The notes beneath the pieces are model-generated. The model had not been told where the DNA came from, made no database searches, and saw only the letters and a program-made list of their open reading frames with translations. Of a stretch of DNA of 18,344 nucleotides, positions 7,129 to 14,389 are shown piece by piece (the first letter of the stretch is position 1; every line of letters begins with the position of its first letter). The position numbers and the translations under genes were made by a program. The DNA comes from Bacteroidota bacterium. Its GTDB lineage: Bacteria; Bacteroidota; Bacteroidia; Chitinophagales; LD1. The stretch lies in the NCBI GenBank assembly GCA_028288545.1, contig JAQBNQ010000573.1, positions 1-18,344 of the forward strand. The letters are read 5' to 3'.

Positions 7129-7446
7129 ATGAACCCTAAAGTGAAAAATAAAGAAGGTTTACTGCAACTTATCAGGGCTCACCGGAACGAGATAGCTGGT
7201 TTTGGAGTAAAAGAATTTGCCTTGTTTGGTTCATTTAAACGAAACGAAGCCAATGAGGACAGCGATGTTGACCTATTGGTTGAGTTTGAGCCCGGACAAA
7301 AAACCTTTTCCAACTTTATGCATCTCGCTTTTTTTCTACAAGACTTATTTGGCAGAAAAGTTGAATTACTAACCCGGCAATCTCTAAGCCCTTTTATCGG
7401 CCCTAAAATTCTGAAAGAACTGGAATATGTATCTCTCGCAGCTTGA
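7129..7446 (+). CDS. mntA: MntA-type minimal nucleotidyltransferase, antitoxin of a HEPN/MNT pair
   Basis: A 105-residue single-domain nucleotidyltransferase. The fold motif is visible as GS at 34-35, ten residues, then Asp46-x-Asp48, matching the GSX10DXD signature of MNT antitoxins. In the characterised Shewanella pair, MntA blocks the HepT RNase toxin by adding AMP groups to the Tyr of its RX4HXY motif. An in-frame ATG at 7075 would add 18 poorly conserved-looking residues (MPVIFKNKCHYYFDYFHN) and falls inside direct repeat A, so the ATG at 7129 is preferred. The end overlaps the putative hepT start (7427) by 20 bases, the usual translational coupling of these pairs. The gene is intact although its partner is not. 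Family assignment is firm; the antitoxin role is by family. Confidence 0.85.
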   Translation: MNPKVKNKEGLLQLIRAHRNEIAGFGVKEFALFGSFKRNEANEDSDVDLLVEFEPGQKTFSNFMHLAFFLQDLFGRKVELLTRQSLSPFIGPKILKELEYVSLAA

Positions 7447-7778
7447 TCTGTTACAACATATTCAGTTGGAGGTAGAATTTTATTCTTCGCAACACAAATG
7501 GAAAGAACAAAGAGGTCGTTTTGGAGGATGAAGTACTGATACGCGCCATTATCCGCGGACTGGAAATAATAGGTGAAGCCGCCAAGAGACTCCACCCTGA
7601 TTTCAAAGCAAAATATTCATATATCCAATGGAAAGAAATGGCAGGAACCCGAGACATCCTTATACACGAATATTTTGGTGTTGATTATGATATAGTTTGG
7701 AATATAGTTGAAAACCTGTTACCTCTATTGAGACCCGCAATAGAAAATATTATTCAAATAGAAGAGCAAGGCGAATAG
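7427..7778 (+). pseudogene. hepT: HepT-like HEPN toxin split by a frameshift
   Basis: Two overlapping frames together make one HepT (DUF86) protein. The N-terminal part begins at ATG 7427 (MYLSQLDLLQHIQLEVEF...) and stops at 7529-7531. The C-terminal part, in the next frame, is open from 7476 to 7778 and carries LEDEVLIRAIIRGLEIIGEAAKRL and the toxin active-site motif RX4HXY (RDILIHEY), then FGVDYDIVW. LLQHIQ...DEVL.RAI.R..EIIGEA.K is the normal HepT order, so one extra base (or two lost) between about 7476 and 7531 breaks the gene; short homopolymers, such as TTTTGG at 7519-7524, are candidate sites. A shorter product from TTG 7521 would lack the first helix. It may be a true pseudogene, a sequencing or assembly error, or recoded; the C-terminal motif is intact. 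Confidence 0.75.
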
Positions 7779-7785
7779 ACCCGCC

Positions 7786-7803
7786 AAAAAAGTCCGCTTT
7801 TTT
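7786..7803 (+). terminator. Weak A6/T6 hairpin after hepT
   Basis: AAAAAA and TTTTTT flank a 6-base GTCCGC loop, starting eight bases after the hepT stop. The stem is all A-T, so it would be a poor terminator by itself; listed only because of its position. Confidence 0.25.
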
Positions 7804-7820
7804 AGTTCAATCCATTGGCA

Positions 7821-7875
7821 AACAAGACATATTAGCCAATATATTCTCCACAAACTGCCAATAATTCTTATAAAA
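7821..7875. repeat. Direct repeat copy B, right border of the mntA/hepT cassette
   Basis: Second copy of the ~53-base repeat, same orientation as copy A, 779 bases further on. It keeps the ATATT-agcc-AATAT hairpin (7829-7842). A second inverted pair, ATTGGC (7814-7819) and GCCAAT (7835-7840), spans its left end and is specific to this copy. Confidence 0.85.
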
Positions 7876-7903
7876 ATTACTAGCCTGATTGTTGTAAAAG
7901 CAA

Positions 7904-7994
7904 AGCCATTGCCACAAGGGCGCTAAGCCAAAGAATTGCAATTAATGTTGTTCTTTTTCGTCTTCTTAGCGACTTTATGCCTTAGTGGCTATGT
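7904..7994. repeat. Imperfect inverted-repeat (REP/MITE-like) element upstream of secA
   Basis: The left arm (about 7904-7927, GCCATTGCCACAAGGGCGCTAAG) is complementary, with gaps, to the right arm (about 7965-7994, CTTAGCGACTTTATGCCTTAGTGGC). The outer GCCAC/GTGGC, the middle AAGG/CCTT and the inner GCTAAG/CTTAGC blocks all pair. The centre is A/T rich. The GACTTTATGCCTTAGTGGC wording is reminiscent of small dispersed repeats common between genes in Bacteroidota, but this is memory, not a search. Confidence 0.55.
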
Positions 7995-7997
7995 ATT

Positions 7998-8029
7998 TTT
8001 GATTTAGAGGGCTTGTTATTGTATTTTAG
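7998..8029 (+). promoter_or_regulatory. Likely secA promoter
   Basis: TTTG at 7998-8001 and TATTTTAG at 8022-8029 are 20 bases apart, close to the Bacteroidota -33 TTTG / -7 TAnnTTTG arrangement with one mismatch in the -7 element. It would give a secA leader of roughly 55-60 bases. It directly abuts the right arm of the inverted-repeat element. Confidence 0.45.
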
Positions 8030-8091
8030 CGCCCCACCCAAAACCTCCTAAAAAAAGGAAATGGACGGGTTGACCTTAAAAACTATAGAAC

Positions 8092-11000
8092 ATGGGATTT
8101 TTTGATAAGTTGGTTACATCAATATTCGGGAACAAGAACGACCGCGAATACAAGGCGATGCAACCTATTGTTGCGCAAATTAACGAGGAATACGAAAAAC
8201 TGAAGGTTTTAAGCAATGATGAATTGCGGAACAAAACAGTAGAGTTCCGCGCAAGGATTGCCGAACACCTGACCGTAATCGATAAGGAAATAAATGACCT
8301 GAAAGAAACTGCTGAGGCGGAAGAAGACCTTCAGTTAAAAGATGACCATTACAAAAAGGTAGACGAACTGCGCAAGGAACGCGATAAGCAACTGGAAGTT
8401 GTGCTGAAGGAAATTTTACCTGAAGCCTTTGCCGTGGTAAAGGAAACAGCCTTCCGCTTTACCAATAATACCTCGCTGGAAGCTACTGCTACCGAATTAG
8501 ACCGCAACCTGGCTGTTGAGTTTGATAATATTAAGATTGATGGGGATAAAGTTCGTTACGCTAACGAATGGCTGGCTGCCGGTAGTGAGGTAAAATGGAA
8601 CATGGTGCACTACGATGTGCAATTGATAGGCGGTATTGTTTTGCACGAAGGTAAGATTGCCGAAATGAGTACGGGTGAAGGTAAGACCCTGGTAGCTACT
8701 TTACCGGCTTATTTAAATGCCCTTGCAGGTGAAGGAGTACACATTGTAACTGTAAACGATTACCTGGCACGACGCGACGGTGAATGGAACGGTCCTATAT
8801 TCCAATTTTTGGGTTTAAGGGTGGATTGTATTGATAAATACCAGCCGCACAGTGAAGACAGAAGAAACGCCTATTTAGCCGATATTACTTACGGCACCAA
8901 CAACGAATTTGGTTTTGACTACCTGCGCGATAACATGGTAAATAGCCCCAACGAAATGGTGCAGCGCAAGCACCACTACGCCATGGTAGATGAGGTTGAC
9001 TCTGTTTTGATTGATGATGCAAGAACGCCGCTCATCATTTCAGGGCAGGTGGACTCCGGCGATGAGCAGCAGTTTTACGAATTGAAGCCGCGGATACAAA
9101 AAGTATTTGAAGCACAGCGCAGGGTAACTACCCAGTTTTTAAATGACGCCAAAAAATTAATAAAGGAAGGAAAGAGCAGCGAGAAAGAAGGCGAAGGTGG
9201 CCTGGCTTTATACCGCTCCTTCAGAGGTTTGCCCGGAAACAGTGCGCTGATTAAATTTTTGAGTGAGCCGGGAATGAAGCAGGTAATGCAGAGCTCTGAA
9301 AATTTTTACCTGGGCGAACAGCAAAAAAATATGCCTATAGTAGATAAGGAACTCTACTTTACCATTGATGAAAAAAATAACAGTGTTGAACTAACCGATA
9401 AGGGGATTGAGTTGATAACAGGCTCAGGCGAAGACCCAACATTTTTTGTGATACCTGATATTGGTTCAGGCGTGGCTGAAATTGAGAATACGCCGATGAG
9501 CCCCGAAGAAAAAATTGAGCGCAAGGATAAACTGATGCAGGAGTTCAGCGAAAAAAGCGAACGTATACACTCAGTCAGTCAGCTATTAAAGTCTTACACA
9601 CTTTTTGAAAAGGATATCGACTACGTGGTAATGGATGCCAAGGTAAAGATCGTTGATGAGAACACCGGTCGTATCCTTGAAGGCAGACGATACAGCGACG
9701 GTTTGCACCAGGCTATTGAAGCAAAAGAAAATGTAAAGGTTGAATCAGCTTCTCAAACACTGGCTACTATTACATTGCAGAACTACTTCCGTATGTTCCA
9801 CAAACTTTGTGGTATGACCGGTACTGCCGAAACAGAAGCACAGGAATTATGGGATATTTATAAGCTGGAAGTTTCTTCTATCCCTACCAATCGCCCTATA
9901 ACCCGCGATGACAAAGAAGACCTGGTTTACAAAACCAAACGCGAAAAGTTTAATGCCATTATTGAAGAAATAGTAAAACTTACACAGGCTGGAAGGCCCG
10001 TACTGGTAGGTACAACATCGGTCGAAATTTCGGAATTGCTTTCGCGAATGTTAACCATCCGTAAGATCAAACACAATGTATTGAACGCAAAGCAGCACCA
10101 GCGCGAGGCTGAAATTGTTGCCGAAGCAGGTAATGCAGGTACCGTTACTATTGCAACCAACATGGCTGGCCGTGGTACGGATATAAAAATTAAAGAAGAT
10201 GTTGTTAAAGCAGGCGGACTTGCCATAGTAGGTTCCGAGCGCCATGATTCGCGTCGTGTTGACAGGCAGTTAAGAGGTCGTGCCGGCAGACAGGGAGATC
10301 CGGGTTCATCGCAGTTCTTTGTTTCGATGGAAGATGAGTTGATGCGTTTGTTCGGCAGCGACAGGATAGTAAAGGTGATGGACAGAATGGGATACGAGGA
10401 GGGCGAAGTAATTCAGCACTCCATGATCTCCAAAAGCATTGAACGGGCGCAGAAGAAAGTAGAGGAAAACAACTTTGGTATCCGTAAACGTTTGTTGGAA
10501 TACGACGACGTTATGAACCGCCAACGCGAGGTGATCTATGCAAAAAGAAAACACGCTTTGTTTGGAGAGCGCTTATCGCTGGATATCAACAACAGTTTCT
10601 ACGATCTGTGCGAAGAACTGGTATCAACCGGGCAACAGGGCGATGGTTACGACAACTTTAAACTGGATGTGATACGCTATTTCTCTTTGGATACAGCCAT
10701 TGAAAAGGAAGAAATGGGCCAGGAGTCTGTTCAGGTACTTACCGAAAAACTGTTTACCGAAGTAAAAGAACTTTACAAGCGCAAATCGGAGCACATGCAA
10801 AAAAATGTGATGCCGATATTGAAGGAAATTTACTCTACACGCAAAGATGTGGTTAAGGTGGTTTCTATTCCTTATACCGATTCCAAACGCGGCGTAAACG
10901 TTTATGTTGACCTTGAGAGCGCAGTAAAGAATGATGGTAAAGACCTGAATGCAAACTTTGAAAAAGCCATTACCCTTTCGTTAATTGACGAGGCATGGAA

Positions 11001-11415
11001 ACACCATTTACGTGCAGTGGATGATTTGAAGCAGGAAGTACAACTGGCCAGTTACGAGCAAAAAGATCCTATCGTTATTTACAAGAAGGAAGCGTTCAAT
11101 CTCTTCTCGGATATGATAGTTACTGTTAATCGCGAAATCGCTTTCTTCATGTATAAAGGCCAGGTGCCACAGGCAGAACCCGAACAATTGCGCAGTGCCG
11201 ACCAGCAAAAGGAAAAGGCCTACGCTAAAAAAATTCAGGAAGGCCGCGGCGACATAGATGATGGAGGCAACAATGGCGGCCCACAAGTGCCGCAGCAAGA
11301 AGTAGAGAAAAAGCTCGAACCCATCCGTGTAGGCGAAAAAGTAGGACGTAACGATCCTTGTCCTTGCGGTAGTGGTAAAAAGTATAAGAACTGCCACGGT
11401 AAGGAAGTTAATTAA
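8092..11415 (+). CDS. secA: Preprotein translocase ATPase SecA
   Basis: Motor of the Sec pathway: binds SecYEG at the inner membrane and drives unfolded preproteins across with ATP. The T9SS cargo proteins in this window would first need it. At 1107 residues it is longer than E. coli SecA (about 900), as usual in Bacteroidota. Visible: Walker A STGEGKT at 193-199, DEVD Walker B at 300-303, NEFGFDYLRDNM near 271-282, the helicase-core block TGRILEGRRYSDGLHQAIEAKE at 525-546, TNMAGRGTDIKI at 689-700 and the arginine-finger block RRVDRQLRGRAGRQGDPGSSQFF at 721-743. Extra length lies in an N-terminal charged helix region (about 60-105) and a 330-500 insertion around the preprotein-binding domain. 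The C-terminus is the zinc tail CXCX8CH (Cys1090, Cys1092, Cys1101, His1102), which contacts SecB or ribosomes. The MGFFDKL opening supports the ATG at 8092. Confidence 0.98.
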   Translation: MGFFDKLVTSIFGNKNDREYKAMQPIVAQINEEYEKLKVLSNDELRNKTVEFRARIAEHLTVIDKEINDLKETAEAEEDLQLKDDHYKKVDELRKERDKQLEVVLKEILPEAFAVVKETAFRFTNNTSLEATATELDRNLAVEFDNIKIDGDKVRYANEWLAAGSEVKWNMVHYDVQLIGGIVLHEGKIAEMSTGEGKTLVATLPAYLNALAGEGVHIVTVNDYLARRDGEWNGPIFQFLGLRVDCIDKYQPHSEDRRNAYLADITYGTNNEFGFDYLRDNMVNSPNEMVQRKHHYAMVDEVDSVLIDDARTPLIISGQVDSGDEQQFYELKPRIQKVFEAQRRVTTQFLNDAKKLIKEGKSSEKEGEGGLALYRSFRGLPGNSALIKFLSEPGMKQVMQSSENFYLGEQQKNMPIVDKELYFTIDEKNNSVELTDKGIELITGSGEDPTFFVIPDIGSGVAEIENTPMSPEEKIERKDKLMQEFSEKSERIHSVSQLLKSYTLFEKDIDYVVMDAKVKIVDENTGRILEGRRYSDGLHQAIEAKENVKVESASQTLATITLQNYFRMFHKLCGMTGTAETEAQELWDIYKLEVSSIPTNRPITRDDKEDLVYKTKREKFNAIIEEIVKLTQAGRPVLVGTTSVEISELLSRMLTIRKIKHNVLNAKQHQREAEIVAEAGNAGTVTIATNMAGRGTDIKIKEDVVKAGGLAIVGSERHDSRRVDRQLRGRAGRQGDPGSSQFFVSMEDELMRLFGSDRIVKVMDRMGYEEGEVIQHSMISKSIERAQKKVEENNFGIRKRLLEYDDVMNRQREVIYAKRKHALFGERLSLDINNSFYDLCEELVSTGQQGDGYDNFKLDVIRYFSLDTAIEKEEMGQESVQVLTEKLFTEVKELYKRKSEHMQKNVMPILKEIYSTRKDVVKVVSIPYTDSKRGVNVYVDLESAVKNDGKDLNANFEKAITLSLIDEAWKHHLRAVDDLKQEVQLASYEQKDPIVIYKKEAFNLFSDMIVTVNREIAFFMYKGQVPQAEPEQLRSADQQKEKAYAKKIQEGRGDIDDGGNNGGPQVPQQEVEKKLEPIRVGEKVGRNDPCPCGSGKKYKNCHGKEVN

Positions 11416-11443
11416 TGCGGAGTGCCGAGTGCGGAATTCGGAA
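11416..11443. repeat. Four tandem heptamers touching the secA stop codon
   Basis: Units TGCGGAG, TGCCGAG, TGCGGAA and TTCGGAA follow one another starting at the first base after the TAA stop of secA. Adjacent units differ at one or two positions. Non-coding. Confidence 0.7.
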
Positions 11444-11453
11444 TGAAAATGAA

Positions 11454-11490
11454 AATCCCTTTATGGCTTGGCTGTAGAGGGATTTTTTAT
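11454..11490 (+). terminator. Intrinsic terminator of secA
   Basis: AATCCCT (11454-11460) pairs with AGGGATT (11478-11484); the stem can be extended inward to 11464/11474 with G-U pairs, leaving a 9-base loop. The stem runs directly into TTTTTTATT. Located about 40 bases after the secA stop, beyond the heptamer array. Confidence 0.82.
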
Positions 11491-11516
11491 TAAGTAATGA
11501 CATGAATTATTAAACC

Positions 11517-11548
11517 TTTTTACATCTCAGATTTGAAAGGTATATTTG
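11517..11548 (+). promoter_or_regulatory. Candidate promoter of the Roco gene with an exact -7 element
   Basis: TATATTTG at 11541-11548 fits TAnnTTTG at every fixed position, with a TTTTT run at 11517-11521 about 19 bases upstream as a poor -33 box. Only five bases separate it from the ATG at 11554, so the transcript would be almost leaderless if this site is used. Confidence 0.4.
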
Positions 11549-11553
11549 GGATT

Positions 11554-14361
11554 ATGGCGAAGGAAAAACCGAAGGAGATTTTGGAGTTAGAGAAAGAATT
11601 GTACATTAATCTGGAAGAAGTTCCATATCAACCAATTGCTGGCGAATTCATTAACCACAAACTATCCTTTTCAACGGACAATGAAGGCAATATCATCTCA
11701 TTAAGATTAGATGGCGTTCATGATGTAGAACTCTCAATGCTTAGCAAATTTTATCGACTAAAGGAACTAACGCTTAATTATTCGAACGTTGGGAATATTG
11801 CATGGATTGCCAGTTTGATTTCTCTCGAACAACTGGGCCTATACAGGTCTAAGGTAGTTGACTTCACTCCAATTTCTCCGCTAATTAACTTAAAGGTCTT
11901 ATGGCTTTCGGACTCTGCAATGATCCAATCTAATGTGCTCAGCAAATTATCCGCTTTGGAGTCTTTGATCATAATAAAAATGGATTTGGCCGATACAGAT
12001 TTTTTAAAGACAATGACTAGGTTAAGAAATCTTTATTTATGCGATTGTCATTTGTCAAATATTGAATCATTAGTTCATCTGCAAAAACTTGAAATTTTTG
12101 TTGCATGGAATAATCATCTAACTGACATCACTTTCCTAAGTGGAGTGAAATCTCTGAAGAAAATTTTTTTACAAAAAAACTCAATAGAAGATATAACACC
12201 TCTAACGTCCCTTCCAGATTTATCGGTTGTTAATCTTGATGAGAACAATATTTTTGATATTCCGGCAAAACTATTCACTACAAATCCCAAACTATCTTTA
12301 GTAAACGGGCGTGATGCCTCGAAAAATGAAATTACAATTCTTGACAATCCACTAACATCGCCTCCTTATTCCATCATTGAACTTGGAATGCCCGCCATTA
12401 GAGCTTATTTCGAAAACAAAGAAAAATACAACACTTACCCGTTAAATGAAGGAAGAATAATCTTAGTCGGCGATGGCTCAGCGGGCAAGAGCAGCTTAAT
12501 GGACCGCATCCTTTATAACAGTTTTGATAAAGATAAACCTCAAACCGATGGTATAAAAATAGAGCAGTGGCATTTGAAGAAAGATGAACGTGATCTAAGA
12601 TTTAATATGTGGGATTTTGGCGGACAGGAAATTCAACATGCGGTTCATAAATTCTTTTTTACTTCGGGTTGTCTTTATATTTTGGTATTGGATAATAGAA
12701 AAGAAGAAGAGCCTGAATACTGGCTGCAGCAAATTGAAACATTGGGAGGCGGTGCCTCCGTAATGGTAATTTTTAATAAAACCGATCAGAATCTTACCGA
12801 AACTGTTGACAGGAAATTTCTTAAAGAAAAATATCCGAACATTATTGGGTTCTTCAATGTTAGTTGCAAAACCGGTTCAGGTTTGCAGGATTTTCAAAAA
12901 GTCCTCGAAGAACAGGCTCCAAGGCTAAATACTGTGGATGATCAATTTCCAGGCAACTGGTTTAGCATAAAAAATGAAATTGAGGCGGCTACTGGCAAAA
13001 CAAGTCACTACCTGGTATATGATGCCTATGTTGAAATCTGCAAAAGACACGGTGTCGCAGACGAGCAAACTCAAAAATTGCTGTTGAAGTATTTTTCCTT
13101 CATCGGAGCGGTTACCTGGTTCGGCGAAAATAGTGCCTACCTGCAGCATATGCATGTATTAAACCCAGCTTGGATAACACAAGGAGTTTACCGAATAGTA
13201 ACCGCTAAAAAAACAGAATTGTTAAAAGGTCAAATAAAAATAAACGACTTTAAAGAACTGCTTCAGCCAACTAACTCTGGTGATTTTGAATACAATGAAA
13301 ACCATTACGGTTATATACTTGCTTTAATGGAAAAGTTTGAACTATGTTATAGGGAGAACGACATTGAATTATTAATTCCATCGCGTTTTAGCAAGGAACC
13401 AAAAATCGAATACAGTGAATTTAAAGGAGAAGATGTGCGGACGTACATTCTTCAATTCAAAGATTACCTGCCAGTTGCCGTTATTCACCAATTCATTGTT
13501 CGCAACATCCGAAGGGCTTTTGATAAAAACTATTGGTATCAGGGAATAGTAATACAGGATGAAAGCAATGGAATAAAAGCGATGGTACAACTGGACCGGG
13601 AAGCAAAGAGAATCTATATTCGTGTTAAAGGCGACTACGCGATTGGCATTTGGGAATCTGTTAGGGAACACTTCCAAACTATTTGTAATCGCTACGCAAG
13701 ACTTTCCTATAGTGAGCAAGTGGCAGTTAGTTTCAACGAGTTGGAAAATGTGGTGGAATACCAGGATTTAATAAATCATTTAAAGGTTAAAAGAAAAAAA
13801 TTTTTTCATCCTAAACTGATGCAAGAGTTTGATGTTTCATACCTTATTGGACTCTTTGAACCGAAAGAAAAAACTTTGGAAAAATTTGAAAATAGTGATG
13901 CGTTTCCAATTTTTGATCTAGAGGGCCATGAAATTGGAGTATCGGGCACGAGGGCAAGTAGACAAAATCTAATTTATATAGAACAAATATTAAATACTAA
14001 TACTCAGGTAAATAATTCTGTTGAAATCAATATAGACATCCAGCTAACCAACAACTTAAGCCATGCAATAAAGGATGAGACAAATTATTTATTGGGTGAA
14101 ATAAAAGATGAAAATCAAGCATTGAAAGACGCCTTGCAGAAAGCGTTAAACTTTGCTGAAGAAGCCGCGAAAGCAAAAAACACCGAAGAATTAAAGGGTA
14201 AGGGTTGGGGACGCAAACTGAAGCAGGTAATGGAAACCATTAAACTTGGGGCAGATGTTTTAAAGGGAATTCCAGATGGCGTTGATGCGGGACATAAAAT
14301 AGTTCATGCTTTGACCGAATTGGCTCAATATTTTCACATCATTGTAGCTGCCGCCAGCTAA
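11554..14361 (+). CDS. Roco-family protein: leucine-rich repeats, Roc GTPase, COR domain
   Basis: A 935-residue protein from the ATG at 11554; the in-frame TTG at 11533 lies upstream of the likely promoter and is less credible. Residues about 58-243 are leucine-rich repeats (LRNLYLCDCHLSNIESL, LKKIFLQKNSIEDITPL, LSVVNLDENNIFDIP). A linker ending AIRAYFENKEKY leads to the Roc GTPase: P-loop GDGSAGKS at 306-313, switch II WDFGGQE at 353-359, NKTD base-specificity motif at 408-411 and SCK at 437-439. The COR dimerisation region follows (about 463-770, with FSFIGAVTWF, VLNPAWITQGVYRIV and LIPSRF). About 150 C-terminal residues beyond COR include a coiled-coil-like, Ala/Lys/Glu-rich helix and a hydrophobic end. 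All GTPase motifs look intact. Bacterial Roco proteins cycle between nucleotide-dependent monomer and dimer; their inputs are mostly unknown. The next gene starts 28 bases downstream, so the two are probably cotranscribed. Confidence 0.9.
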   Translation: MAKEKPKEILELEKELYINLEEVPYQPIAGEFINHKLSFSTDNEGNIISLRLDGVHDVELSMLSKFYRLKELTLNYSNVGNIAWIASLISLEQLGLYRSKVVDFTPISPLINLKVLWLSDSAMIQSNVLSKLSALESLIIIKMDLADTDFLKTMTRLRNLYLCDCHLSNIESLVHLQKLEIFVAWNNHLTDITFLSGVKSLKKIFLQKNSIEDITPLTSLPDLSVVNLDENNIFDIPAKLFTTNPKLSLVNGRDASKNEITILDNPLTSPPYSIIELGMPAIRAYFENKEKYNTYPLNEGRIILVGDGSAGKSSLMDRILYNSFDKDKPQTDGIKIEQWHLKKDERDLRFNMWDFGGQEIQHAVHKFFFTSGCLYILVLDNRKEEEPEYWLQQIETLGGGASVMVIFNKTDQNLTETVDRKFLKEKYPNIIGFFNVSCKTGSGLQDFQKVLEEQAPRLNTVDDQFPGNWFSIKNEIEAATGKTSHYLVYDAYVEICKRHGVADEQTQKLLLKYFSFIGAVTWFGENSAYLQHMHVLNPAWITQGVYRIVTAKKTELLKGQIKINDFKELLQPTNSGDFEYNENHYGYILALMEKFELCYRENDIELLIPSRFSKEPKIEYSEFKGEDVRTYILQFKDYLPVAVIHQFIVRNIRRAFDKNYWYQGIVIQDESNGIKAMVQLDREAKRIYIRVKGDYAIGIWESVREHFQTICNRYARLSYSEQVAVSFNELENVVEYQDLINHLKVKRKKFFHPKLMQEFDVSYLIGLFEPKEKTLEKFENSDAFPIFDLEGHEIGVSGTRASRQNLIYIEQILNTNTQVNNSVEINIDIQLTNNLSHAIKDETNYLLGEIKDENQALKDALQKALNFAEEAAKAKNTEELKGKGWGRKLKQVMETIKLGADVLKGIPDGVDAGHKIVHALTELAQYFHIIVAAAS

Positions 14362-14389
14362 CAAACGAACTTTCACTTATCATTGCATT

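Larger units (their letters stand above)
7779..8091. other. Gene-free interval between hepT and secA
   Basis: These 313 bases hold no convincing ORF. From left to right they contain an A6-gtccgc-T6 weak hairpin (7786-7803) that could end hepT transcription, direct repeat copy B, an imperfect inverted-repeat element, and a likely secA promoter followed by a leader of about 55-60 bases. Confidence 0.6.

Noticed and set aside
7476..7531. Programmed frameshifting as the explanation for split hepT
   Set aside because: No slippery heptamer, downstream pseudoknot or stop-proximal signal was recognised; mutation or sequence error is simpler.
7179..7595. Minus-strand 138-codon ORF across mntA and hepT
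   Set aside because: It is antisense to a clear nucleotidyltransferase with an intact GSX10DXD motif and has no recognisable domain.
7042..7875. Reading the direct repeats as integron attC sites
   Set aside because: No GTTRRRY/RYYYAAC cores, no long imperfect hairpin of attC type and no integrase in view.
11008..11397. Minus-strand 129-codon ORF inside the secA 3' end
   Set aside because: Its Phe/Leu-rich sequence mirrors Lys/Glu-rich SecA codons; no own promoter or homology is evident.
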